A model generated the notes under the pieces. The model had not been told where the DNA came from. It did no database searches and saw nothing but the letters and a program-made list of their open reading frames with translations. From contig JALQBC010000011.1 of assembly GCA_023375675.1 (NCBI GenBank), positions 124,001 to 188,000 of the forward strand: a DNA stretch of 64,000 nucleotides, read 5' to 3'. Source of the DNA: Cytospora piceicola (taxonomy: Eukaryota > Ascomycota > Sordariomycetes > Diaporthales > Cytosporaceae). Shown one piece after another: positions 49,507-60,400 of the stretch. The position numbers were made by a program, and so were the translations under genes. The number at the start of each line of letters is the position of its first letter. The first letter of the stretch is position 1.

Positions 49507-52056
49507 TATGGCTTCGTCAGGTTAGATGTGTTTTGGCAATGTATGGGGTCTATGGTGGGCTGCAATTGTCAACCAGAGGAGGCCTGAGGCTTGATAAAGC
49601 CTTTGTGTTTGCCAATTTACAACAACTGGAAGCAATGTTTGCCTTGTTTTTGTATTCCAATCGGATTGCCAGTGAATCAGCACAAACTGTTCTGCTTTCC
49701 AGTGTTTGTAGATTTTTTCATCTCATGTTGTCGACCTTCCCCAGTGAAGGCGGCGATGAGTGAGTAATGATGCCATGAAAGCTGTCAGGGGTGATTGGGC
49801 CAAAATAGAACTGGCTTGCCAACAAACGGTGACAAAGTGGTTTCGAGTGAGGCTATTGCAATGTCGGAGCCAAGTTATAATACGGGCCTGGGGCTAACTT
49901 TGAGCCTCTTTGCTCTCCCGAGCCCACTTCCGGCTCCGGCGCGGAGCGTGCCCTGATAATAACCTATCTCGAGCTGGCGGAGTGGGTCACCTTCTGCCGC
50001 TTATTATGATGATATCAGGCATTGCGACTGACCTGCCACCAAATGTTAAGCAAATCAGATACCCTCCGGAGGCCTCGGCAAAGGTTCATGTTGGGACAAA
50101 GGCAAACTTCTTATACCAACGGATTCCATTTCTTATCTTTAAAGCACATTGATGGAGTTTGCCATATATCGATGAAACGTCACCTCTTGATGCCCCGCTA
50201 ATGTTTGCTGCCGTTGGGACTATCATTCATCTACTTTTTATAAAAAAGAAATGTAGACACTCGGTGGTCTGTAGTGAAATCTCAAACCTTGTGCAGCAAA
50301 CTGAGTATCGGCTTACGAATAACTATGTGGTTACTTATCGACCAACCTCTCGCCTGGGCCTGTGAGTCGCAGGCTATGCTGTGATCATGATACATATAAA
50401 CTCGTAATGTGGCTTATGTCCGAAGACGAGGATTGGTATCGGAAGGCTCGATGTAAATACCCATGTACGGTTAGTCCTTGGTTATCTCCCGGGGCACCTG
50501 AATCCTTTAGCGAACTCACAGGAAGCTAATGTACGGAGAATGACGAGAACAGATACCTAAGGAAATCTTTTGACACTTCGAAACTGGGAATTGTTTCGGA
50601 GCGACCAACAAATCCAAGGAAGAATTCAGACGGTCCCTAGTTGTCCTATTACTGTACAAGAGACCATAGGACGCCAGTTGACTGGAAGCAACTTGGCAAG
50701 AAGCCATCAAGAAAGGTTGTATGCACTATACTACTACCCATACTTGGTAAAAGGCCGTGCCTCGCACAGTGGCATATGTCTCCTTGGATCCTCGCTTCTG
50801 GCTTGAGATCAAGTTACTGTTGCAGTGCTATGCCGGGGCTTCTACCGTCGAGCGCCCTCATGTAAAGTCCAGCCTTAGTCTGACCCATGTGTATCGTGCC
50901 ATCTCATTCTTTCATCTGAAAAACTTAGAAGGCCACAGGCTCTGTCCCCCAGCCCGCCAATGGTCACGTTCACTCATAATATATTCGGCCCAGTCCTGGG
51001 TATCATCTTTTGGTTGCTGTTGTGCAGAGACCGAATAGCTAACAAAACAACTCCTGCCATCACCAATGTTTTCAGCCCTCGTATATATTGCCGGCAACAC
51101 ATCCCACATCCCCTCCTTCCCCAATGTTGAAATGGCCATATACAAAATAACAGGCGCTGCCCTCATGTATAACGGATGTCAACCTTCCGAGAAATTGTTG
51201 ACACTAGAAGGCCTCTTATCCAGATCACTGATTACCACTAAGCCAAAAAAGTACGGGAACCCGCCCCCTGCTTCGTCCCCTAGTCGTAGCTGAGCCTGCA
51301 AAAGTGGTAGGTTTGCAAACACATGAGTTTGACACTGGTACCCTCAAATACCCGGTGAGTAGGATGAGACTCCCATCACATTATTAGGGAGCCCTTGGTA
51401 GACTCAAATCCCACAATCTCCTACCAATATGCCCTCCCACGGCCCCAAACCTCGCGACAGGACTGCAGACACCGTCAAACGAAGTATCTCGTCGGGAGTC
51501 TTGCCCAAGTTCCACTCGGACAAAGGTGTCGAAGGTCAAACTCGAGACGCATTACGCACCAACTCAACCGTAACGTCTTGTGAAACCCTTGATAGTTCGA
51601 TCACTTCCGATGCTTTCCGACTCCAATCCACCAGTCGATATGAGCAGCCCGCGCAACAGTTCGTATATCCGGTAGTTAAGTTGGTGACTGCGTGTCCCTT
51701 CAGTCCAGCTGCAAGCATTCGTTGACCTTTATATGGTCCCATAACGTCGTAATGTAATCGCAGCATTCATCAATCGTGTCGAGCTGTAGTGAAGTGCTAG
51801 CTCTGCCGCCTCCGCCGATTATGGCTTCTTCATAGCTGTACCCAAACACCCGTCCTCCCATATCTGAGGACTTGTCATCTTGTCCAACAACGATTACCTG
51901 GTCCATGTCTTGACGGATCCTCAGATGTGGTATGGTCGCCTAGGTGAGTCTGGGGTGAGTATCGGAGTAATTATCGGGTCCAGATGATGTTCCCTGTGTT
52001 CAAGTTCTCGAGTCCACAAGTGGACATCAGGGAGTTTTTATGATTTCTGCCTCCTC
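49507..52056. other. Intergenic region
   Basis: 2.5 kb between the dehydratase start and the 3' end of the Zn2Cys6 regulator. Composition drifts to AT-rich (49600-50500). No family is recognisable. One weak coding candidate at 51700-51906 is listed separately. Confidence 0.55.
51700..51906 (-). CDS. Possible small acidic protein (weak)
   Basis: A 68-codon ATG-initiated frame whose composition is more protein-like than its surroundings: acidic, with GQDDKSSDMGGRVFGYSYEE and a C-terminal TIDECCDYITTLWDHIKVNE. There is no known family, signal peptide or intron evidence. It lies 150 bp downstream of the Zn2Cys6 gene on the same strand. The opposite-strand frame 51429-51725 overlaps it and looks less protein-like. 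It may be chance. Confidence 0.2.
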   Translation of the reverse strand: MDQVIVVGQDDKSSDMGGRVFGYSYEEAIIGGGGRASTSLQLDTIDECCDYITTLWDHIKVNECLQLD

Positions 52057-53913
52057 TCAGATGAACCATGGCGCAGCGGTGTCGAAATTCATCAGCTCCC
52101 ACCACTTGCGCGGCTTGACCCGGTCGCCGTCCGCCTGGAGGTCCTGCTGCTTCCAGTAGTTCTCGATAAGGTTCCTCAGGACAAACACATTGCCGATCTT
52201 GCGGTCCTCATCCATGCGGTCCAGGGCCCTGAGTATGAAGATCCTCTGCTCATCGGTCTTGGACTCGCACGCGACGACAAAGAGGGGCCATGGGCTTGTG
52301 CAGATCTCCAAGCTGGCGAGCACCTTGAAGGCTTGGTCCAGCCACACGGGCGTCTGGTTCGTGGCGTCGATGTTGGGGCAAATGGCCCGAAGGTACAAGA
52401 CGGCGGCGATTCGGTACAGTTCGGCTGTTAGCTGGACCTTGGTCTGTTCCTTGACCGACCGGTCCTCGTACTCTGCTGGTATCTGTTGCTTCAGCCTGCT
52501 CAGCCGGTCCTGTAGGCCCTGGCAGGTCCACATAACCGACGGCAGCTCGAACCTGCCGTTCTCTTCGGTGTACTTTCTGGTGGGGGCGGACCGTAGCTGG
52601 TTGATGTGATGGATGATCTCCATGATCTCCACCGAGCAGCCGAGAGACCCGATGATTATGGTCTTGTCACAGTCGCTGCCGTGGATCAAATCCAGCGATG
52701 AGGTGCCTTCGTACTGATGCTTGTGTGGTTGACTGAAGGCACCGAGGATTTCGTGGTAGAGAAACCAAGTGTTCAGAAAGTCGTAGTCAAGCCGTCCACC
52801 TTTCATGTCGGCATACCGATGCAGCAGGCTTCTGGAGCCGTTTAAGTGGAGGTGCCATTTGCCCTCGGACTCGTCGAATACCTGTAATGTGTGAGTTGTC
52901 ACGCCAGTGCCAAAAGATGAAATAAAACACTTACATTATAGACACATAGCATCATGGAAGCAGCAAGTTGGGATTCTATGGAGTTGGACTCTATGTCCAG
53001 CGAGTGAGACAGGAGTTGGAGCGCTTGGATCTTGTACGGCAAAGCGGCACCGGGGCCATAGCGGTGAAATGCTGACAGGGCAAGGATGGCATTGCGGAGA
53101 CCCTGGGCAGCGTAACTGGAGCCGGATAAGGCTATAGGGAGCAGTTCGAGCCGGAAGCCGTTGTTGGATTCGACGGTAGAAATCATCCGGGCGATCCTGC
53201 TGTCATCTTCAGGCCAAGTCAGAGAGTGTGGCACGGGTGGGATGGGGAATGCAACAACCCACAATACAGAAGCAAGTCGGACTCATGGCCCAGCAGGTCA
53301 GGCAGAAGGGTCAGAGACGGGTGCGGGCGGGCATGGTGGGCTTGAAGGGTTAAGGTGCTGACATCCTGGCGATGCTGCTCGACGTCGTCGAATGAGATGT
53401 TGAGGAACTGCTGGCCGTAATAAGTTCCCGCCGCTTGCAACTGCTCGGATGCTTTCTGGGCAGGGAGGTTGGGGAGCTTCCTGCGGCCGTCCGGTATGTC
53501 AGGCCAGACGAGCCGCAGGCCATAGCCCATGCAATTACGGCCCGTCCTCGCACAGTTGTTGCACGAAGGGAGAGCCTTATCACATCCGATCTTCCGTTCT
53601 AGAAACAAGGAGGAGCCGCAGGTCAGTTTAGTCATCCAAGCCCCAAACCGGAGACGACCGACGGAAGCTCGACCGACGGAGGCTCGACCGACGGAGGCTC
53701 GACCGACTCCAGTCGAATAAAGTTTGTGGAGAGACTCCACAGCAGAGGAGTTAGGGGAACCAAGAAGGTCAGCGCAGGCGATTACTACTCACTCTTACAT
53801 GTCCAACAGCCCTGGCTTGCTTGGCCAGCCCCCATTCTTGTGCCGAGACGGGCCATATGGCCGGTGTTGTCTGAGTCTGTGATACTCCGATTTCTATACC
53901 CCGTTGTCGTCAT
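52057..53913 (-). CDS. Zn2Cys6 transcription factor with fungal-specific TF domain
   Basis: Nuclear DNA-binding regulator. Predicted exons: 53913-53793, 53598-53263, 53206-52935 and 52881-52057, giving 517 aa. The first intron (194 nt, GTGAGT...TTTCTAG) splits the zinc cluster between C39 and K41; joining gives CWTCKKRKIGC. The six cysteines are C36, C39, C46, C53, C56 and C63 (CX2CX6CX6CX2CX6C), a canonical binuclear cluster. Intron 2 is 56 nt (GTGGGT...CTGAAG) and intron 3 is 53 nt (GTAAGT...TTACAG). From about residue 150 the protein matches the Fungal_trans_2 type middle domain: DSRIARMISTVESNNGFRLE, AILALSAFHRYG, then LLHRYADMKGG and WFLYHEILGAF. Its nearest gene is the sugar-acid dehydratase, so a pathway-specific link is possible but unproven. 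The first intron contains a 15-bp minisatellite. Confidence 0.9.
53655..53708. repeat. 15-bp minisatellite in regulator intron 1
   Basis: Three nearly exact copies of CGACCGACGGAGGCT (one with a G-to-A change), plus a partial fourth that diverges after CGACCGACT, in direct tandem inside the first intron of the Zn2Cys6 gene. On the minus strand it would read as repeats of Val-Gly-Arg-Ala-Ser, so it can masquerade as coding. Confidence 0.85.
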
Positions 53914-55079
53914 GAAGACAGCAAACACGACAGTATGAAGAGTTGGGGTTTGATCCGAAAGCTTGCTGCGGAGAGAACCTATGGGCTCGCTTCCATAACA
54001 TTCTCCAGGTGTATGGTAGGTAGTTCAGGTGCGTAGTGTCAGGAAGGAAGCGGCTTGTTGATATTGCCCAGAGCTCACGGTGGATCAGCGCATGGCTCCC
54101 AGTAAAACAGATGGCATCATGTAAGCGCCATATAGTACCTGGGTGGTATATTGGCAATAAGCAATGGGCAACGAGGCGAGACCTTGGGCCTGGGTGTAGA
54201 CTTGGACCTGGACTTGCATGTGCTGGTGGTGGGGGTTTTGGGTTTGTTGGAGATGATCGTGGTGCCGGGGACTGAAAGTGGTGTTTGGATTGAAGTAAGC
54301 CAGTCCGTCCGCGTGTGGATACGGATATGGATATGGATATGAATATGGATATGGATGGATGGATGGAGGGATGGGTATGCACTCACACCCAGACTACTGT
54401 AATTCTCTCGTCTCTGGGTGGTTCATGTGCTGGGGCAAGGTGCCAGAAGAGAAGAGCCAGGGCGCCCTAGGACTCCCTGACCAAATCCCCGGTATCGCCT
54501 GGCGCTGGCTGGCCTCCAGCTGTGATGTCTATTGATCCCTGTCCAACAGGCTTGGCAAAGCGGGGGGATGAGCATTCGGGAGCGCCCGCGCTGAGGATAC
54601 ATGCCAATCAAGGATATTTGTTAGACGAAACGTCCATGTCAAGGTGTGTGGCACTATCATGTTGATGTATGCCCCCGAGTTACTTTCCCCCAATGCAGCC
54701 TCCCGCACTCGAGTGACGATACGCCCCCTTTCTCCTCCCCTCAAAGTACTTGGGCAATCCAAAGCTCCCATCCTCGATCGACGACCGTCTATGTTGTATC
54801 ACCCCGAACCTCATCAGTGAACATCCAAATGGATGGTGAGGTGACATTGGCGAATTCCGATTCGCGGCAATCGACATCAACGGGATTTGGACCAATGTTT
54901 GCCCCTTTCGTTCGGCATTTGGTCGACACGAAGGCAGCAAATCACATTTCATAGCCGCCAACCATCATCGGCGATGTGGACGGATTGCCGACCTTGTCTC
55001 CGGATCTTGCATCTGATGAAGTCGTCCGCTGCCATAGGGAGGTCAGCATCAGTCCAGCCAGTCCCTTGTTAACCGAGAG
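53914..55079. other. Upstream region of the regulator
   Basis: Contains the promoter of the Zn2Cys6 gene and the last normal-composition DNA before the AT-rich block. A GGATAT/GGAT repeat lies at 54316-54375. No gene is supported; the minus-strand frame 53894-54382 reads through that repeat. Confidence 0.6.
54316..54375. repeat. GGATAT hexamer and GGAT repeat
   Basis: About six GGATAT-type units (with GAATAT and ACGGAT variants) followed by four GGAT units. A simple microsatellite. Confidence 0.8.
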
Positions 55080-55139
55080 CGATTTTTTCCTATTTTCGGC
55101 AGGTCTTAACTCCTGAGATACTGTCTTATACGGGGTTCT

Positions 55140-55310
55140 GGAGTGTATTTTCGAGTATAATACAGTTTTTAGAGTGTATTTTCGAGTCTGATATATATAT
55201 CGTAAGTTAAAACTGTGTTTTTAGAGTTTGCCTTCGAGCTTTCGAGTCCTAATCGTAGCTATCTTTATTTTTATATCGCCTTCGGCCTTCGAGTCCTGAT
55301 CGTTTAGCTT
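55140..55310. repeat. Short direct repeats at the block edge
   Basis: GAGTGTATTTTCGAGT occurs twice about 31 bp apart near 55140 and 55171, and TTCGAGTCCT-A/G-ATCGT occurs twice near 55242 and 55289. They mark the first 200 bp of the AT-rich block. Confidence 0.6.
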
Positions 55311-55443
55311 TTAATACGCCTAACAGTCCTCTGTTTATCTAACCGTAGCCGTGTCGGTAGTATGTTTTTAGTGTATCTTATAGTCGGTCTATTACGGTCG
55401 GCTTAAGCTATACCGAGTAGGAAAGGCGATACGGGAGGCTATA

Positions 55444-55560
55444 ATACCTTTTACGGTCGGTTTGTTATAGAATACGGAATATATAACGTATAGCTACGAT
55501 ACCTTTTACGGTCGGTCCGTTACGGAATACGGAATATATAACGTATAGCTATAATGCCTC
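55444..55560. repeat. 55-bp tandem duplication plus dispersed copy
   Basis: A 55-bp unit starting ATACCTTTTACGGTCGGT and ending ATATATAACGTATAGCTA is present at 55444-55498 and again at 55499-55553 with a few C/T and A/G differences. A third partial copy starts at 55709. The differences are transitions of the RIP type. Confidence 0.8.
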
Positions 55561-55656
55561 TTATAGTCGGTCTGCTATAGTCGGCTTAGGCTATACCGAG
55601 TGGGAAAGGCTGTACGGAAAGAGTGTATCGTACATTCGGTCTGCCGCGGGATATAT

Positions 55657-55701
55657 AACTGCCTAGGTAGTAACTGCCTAGGTAGTAACTGCTTAGGTAA
55701 T
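55657..55701. repeat. 15-bp triplicate TAACTGCCTAGGTAG
   Basis: Three adjacent copies; the first two are identical and the third carries C-to-T and G-to-A changes (TAACTGCTTAGGTAA). Each contains the CCTAGG palindrome found dispersed elsewhere in the window. Confidence 0.8.
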
Positions 55702-56852
55702 AGCTATAATACCTTTTACGGTCGGTCCGCTATAAAATACGTAACTAGTTAAACTACCTATAATACCTTTCCTTAAGACTAATTTAGCTATAATAGCTAT
55801 AATAGCTGTAATAGCTATAATAGCTAATTAAAAAAGCGATAAAAGCGACATTTACCTAAAAAGCGTTATATAATCGAAGGTACTATAATACCTTTATTTA
55901 TATTACTAAAAAGAGAAACGACTATTGCCTTTATAGCTAAGCGGTTTTAATTTAATATTATATACGATTATCTAAACTATATTATACTAAGTACGGTATA
56001 TATATAAAATAATATATACTTTATAAGATAAAGTATATCCGAAAAAGAAATAAAAATAGTAAAAAGAGAAATATAACTTTAAATATAGACGTAGGTATTA
56101 TACCGTCTTAAAGAAGCTTTAAATCCTTAAGCCCGAAGGTTTAGTTATAGTATTATTTAGGTAACGGTATACTAACGTTAAAGGGTATATTATAAAAGAC
56201 TTTTATTTTTAATTAAAAGGTAAATTATAAAAAACCCTTACTTTTAATATTATAAATCTTAATTTATTCTTCTCGGTTTAAAAAGTTCTTATTCGAGGTT
56301 CGGTAAAAAGGGGGTCGAGGTTTTTAGTTTATTTCTCGGTTTTATTAGCTTATCGAGTTAGTAGTTAGTTAGTTTTCTAAGTTTAAGTTTAAGTCTAGTC
56401 TAAAGGTATTCGTTAGCGATAGAGATAGCGATTTATCTCGATATACCTATAAAATATACGCCTTATATACTAAACATTATCGTTAAATAGCATAATACGT
56501 TAAACGGCTATATAGTTTAAGTGTAGACGAGGCGGAGATACGTATTATAGCTAAAGTAGGCCTTAAAGACGGCTTATAAAGTAAAAACGAATAGGTAGGC
56601 TAGTATAAGTAGATACTCGAGCGTTATATAATATAAAGGTACGAGTTTAAATAACTTAGATATATAACTTCTATATATATTAAAAGGTAATAATAAAAAT
56701 ATATAGCGCTAAATAACACTATAGGCTTTCTATATAAATTCTAGTAGCGTAAGTTACACGACTATAGCCTATCCCGAAATAGTTATTTTAAGTAACCGTT
56801 AATAATAGCTAATAGCTATAATAGCTATTAAATACGGTAGTAACTATATAGA

Positions 56853-56915
56853 TATAGCCGGTTAGTAAGCTCGCCTCTTAAATTCAGTAACCGGTTTACT
56901 AGCCGGTTATATTAA
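56853..56915. repeat. Imperfect inverted repeat
   Basis: The segment around 56857 (ATAGCCGGTTAGTAAGC) is nearly the reverse complement of the one around 56893-56912 (TTACTAGCCGGTTATAT), separated by about 25 bp that include another palindromic ACCGGT. It lies just left of the CCTTAA array and may be an element end. Confidence 0.5.
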
Positions 56916-56931
56916 TTCGAATGTTCGACCT

Positions 56932-57061
56932 TAACCTTAACCTTAACCTTAACCTTAACCTTGACCTTAACCTTTGACCTTTAACCTTTAACCTTTAACC
57001 TTTAACCTTTAACCTTTGATCTTTAACCTTTAACCTTTAACCTTTAACCTTAACCTTAACT
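56932..57061. repeat. ACCTTA / ACCTTTA tandem array
   Basis: An array of the 6-mer ACCTTA (about seven units with one TTGACC variant), then of the 7-mer ACCTTTA (about twelve units), and finally the 6-mer again. Period-6 and period-7 blocks abut without a spacer. The motif resembles but does not equal the telomeric CCCTAA. Confidence 0.85.
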
Positions 57062-57346
57062 ACTAACTATAATGCCTTATATAGTCTGTCCGGCCGGAAT
57101 ATTAAACGAGGCATCGGGCATATAACGAAGGGAGGGGGGGTAGCTGTTAGCTAGCTGCTAAAATATAATATAAACGACTTAAGAATCGTCGCCTGAAAGT
57201 TATTTATTAAAGGCCTAAAAGGGATAAAAAGGGAATGCTAAAACGATAAAAACGATAATAGTAACCCTTTATATTGTTAATTATTTAGTTATCTAGTTCT
57301 AAGTTTTACAGTAGGTTATTAAATTAGTCGTAGCCTGTCTACCGCT

Positions 57347-57483
57347 CTTTACTCCTTATTATTAGTAGTCTAACGGCCCTTATCGTTAATAGTCTAGCGA
57401 TCTTTATCGTTAGTAGTCTGGCGGCCCTTATTATTAGTAGTCTAACGGTCTTTATCGTTAGTCGTTTAACGATCCTCGTCTTC
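57347..57483 (-). repeat. 24-bp tandem repeat from a RIP-killed coding sequence
   Basis: Four full 24-bp units start at 57364, 57388, 57412 and 57436, with a degenerate one after. On the minus strand each reads as eight codons of the form R-Q-T-T-N-D-K-D/G, but the Gln codon is CAG in only one unit (57412-57435) and TAG or TAA in the others, as RIP at CpA would produce. Upstream of the repeat (minus strand) the same frame continues with an acidic EDKDEDED run and many TAA/TAG at positions expected for Gln. This is a relic of a minus-strand ORF. Confidence 0.7.
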
Positions 57484-60400
57484 GTCCTTATCCTCTTTAA
57501 TAGTAAGCCTTTTACGCTTAAATAATATCGCCTTAAAAGAACCGCCTTAAAAGATATTAAAAGAAGACCGATTGTAAACCTTATAGCTGTCGGCTAGCCT
57601 AATAGCCGTAAAGCAGGTATAACTATATACTATAATACGGTCGATATCGCCGGCGACTTAATAGTTAAATAAGTAGTACTTTTCTTTAACCTTTATTATC
57701 TTAGCTTAAACATATTATTTACGTTTAAGGTATAGCTTTAGCTTATTCTATACGGTAATCTAATATATTTTAAAGACGAAGGTATAAATACAGCTTTAGT
57801 TATCTTTTAAAGCTAAGCCGAAGGCGTTAATACCTAGTACGCGAGGTTTTTTAAATACTTTATAGACGTTGTTTATAACAGAAAAGGCCTTATAAAGGAC
57901 TTTATAAAGGCCGGAGCTAACTAGGTGTCGTAAGTATTTATATATATAAAGGGAACTAAGTAATACTTATAGAAAGTTTTAGCCTTATTTAAGTCTTAGG
58001 TTTTAAATATTTTATTAATAAAGTAAGCGAGTAATAGTATTAAATAAGTAATATAGTTTTTAGCCGGTTAGGTTTAAGAGAATAAGTGTATAAAGTTTAA
58101 GAGTTTTAAGCTAACTAAGAGTACCGGTAGTCTTAAATATAATCGGCGACTAACGGATTTTCTCTTATATAGTCTATAGAGTAATAATACCTTATAAAGA
58201 TATATAGAGATATAAAACAGATTTCTTTATCTTTTAAAAACACTATATATTATACCGTATTATAACTAACTAAGTAGAGACGTTAGTTATAGGATAATAA
58301 TATATACTTTAAAGCTTAAAGATTAATAGCTACTTAATTTTCTATCTAATTTAAATAGTATAAGCTATACTTAATATAAAGCTACTCGATATATAGTTAG
58401 TTTAAGTTTAAGTTAAAAACTTATACGTTTCTAACTATATAAAGCTGTTTTAGTTTATATATATGTTTTTTTAATAGTACTACCTTCTGCCTTCCTTTTA
58501 GCTAAACCTATATAGAAAGATCCGCGCGACCGTTTCGTTTATATAAAAGCACTTTTACCTTTAAAGCCGAAACCTTAAAGCTAATATATAGCCTTCCCTT
58601 TATCCTTATATTATATAAACTAGTACCGCTTAAAAGAATATAACTAAGAGATAGTAAGAAAAACTAAATAAACCGAATAGAATAATAATATAAAGAAAAC
58701 AGGTAATAAAAAAGAAAGCTACCTTAAAAGAATATATCGTCGAGACTATTACTTTCCTCTCTTTTTTCTTATTAACCTACGCCTATAAAACTATCCGACC
58801 TTATCGTAAACCTTTTAAAATCCCCGTTTCTATAAGCTTAATAATTTACAGCTCGACGTTATAAATAAGCCGGGCAACCCTTTACTTAGCTTTTATAAAT
58901 TTATATTTAAGCTCTTTTATTAAGTTACCCTTTTATATAAGCTTAATAATATTTACCTTCTTTTTCTATCTTTACCGGTATACCTTTCTTTAAGCTTACT
59001 CCTTTTTAAATAAAGTAATTAATAGCTTTATAAACTAAACGTTATTCGCCTACTAAATATTAAACCCTTTAGCTATAACGGCTATAATAGCGATAAGGAC
59101 TTTATTAAGGCTATCTATAGTATAATCCTCGTTTATCTCGCGTATAATCCTAGCCTAGTCTTTTATAGTATAGCTAAAATTTAATAGTAGCGGCTTTATA
59201 ACGCTTTAAAGCTCGAGGTCGCGTAATAAGAAGACGTATATTAATATAACGTTTAAAGGCTAGTTATAAAAGAGTATAATATAATATTTACCTAACTTAT
59301 CTGCCGGCGTAGTATCTTTATCTTTATCCGAGATTATTTATTAAATTAGCGCCTTAACCTTATAAAACTTAGCCGAGTTTCTTTAAATCGTATTTAGATA
59401 AGTAAACTAGTTTTATTAAAACAGCCTTTATAAAACGCTTTTTAAAAGAATACCGTTAAAAACCTTTTTTTAATACTTAAAGGCGGCCTTTTAATATACC
59501 GTCGCGTTAAACGCCTTTATATTTAATACCTTCTATAGAACCGCTACGTATAGGTATATCGAGGCGTGCTATAGGTTAGTAAACCCTTTATTTAAAGTCT
59601 TCTACTCGCCGCTCGTTAGCTTTTTTATTAAAGACTTTCTTATAAGCTTAACGTTTACTCGACTAGCTATTTTCTACTTTTTATATTACTCTTTAAACTT
59701 TAAATTAATAAGGCTAATAACTCTTAATATTAGGTTAATAAACGTAAAACGTATAACGTTATCTTAAATAGGCTCGAGTACTTTATCGATTTTTTAGTAA
59801 AGCGGTAGCAGGTTAATCCTTTTACTATAATAAAGCTAACCTTACCGGAGATACTATATAATAGGCTTAAAAAAGTAAATAAGCTTATAGATTTCCGTAT
59901 ATATTTTTATATCTGTTATAGTAGGCTAAGTAATAAGCTTATATACTAAGTTAAAATACTACCGTTAAACGCTTATAAAAGCTTTTATCGTTATAAAGAA
60001 CTCGCCTTTAACGATAAAGCGTAGTATATAAGGCTTAAATTCTTTCTACTAATCTTTAAAGTACTCGATCGGGGCTTACTACGCTAAAAAGCCCTCTTTA
60101 AAGGTAATACTATATAACGTAAATAGCGTAATAAGATATAGCGTTATTAAACGGATATACTTAAGAACTTTAAACGGAATCGTTTTATAATACTTTATAG
60201 TACTTATACCTTTATATTAATAATATTTATCTATAATTATAATACTTACGGTAAAACGTTTATACTTCGTCTTTTTTATAAAAGGGTATTCTTTTTCTAA
60301 TAGCTTAACCGACTTTAAGCTTATAAAAAAGATATCTATAGCTATACCTATACCGTTAGCGATATACTTTATTATATACTACTCGCTATTACCGTTATTG

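Noticed and set aside
53219..53740. Continuous minus-strand frame through the 15-bp repeat as the regulator's N terminus
   Set aside because: It would lack the first two zinc-cluster cysteines; splicing from 53793 to 53598 restores a perfect CX2CX6CX6CX2CX6C motif.
38328..53913. Secondary-metabolite gene cluster
   Set aside because: An FMO and a Zn2Cys6 factor are present, but no PKS, NRPS, terpene synthase or prenyltransferase core is seen, and a rhomboid and GH64 lie between them.
53894..54382. 162-codon minus-strand frame upstream of the regulator
   Set aside because: Starts in the GGAT/GGATAT microsatellite and overlaps the true ATG region of the Zn2Cys6 gene in another frame.
56932..57061. 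True telomere repeat
   Set aside because: The unit is CCTTAA/CCTTTAA, not the CCCTAA typical of filamentous fungi, and the array is internal with sequence continuing on both sides.
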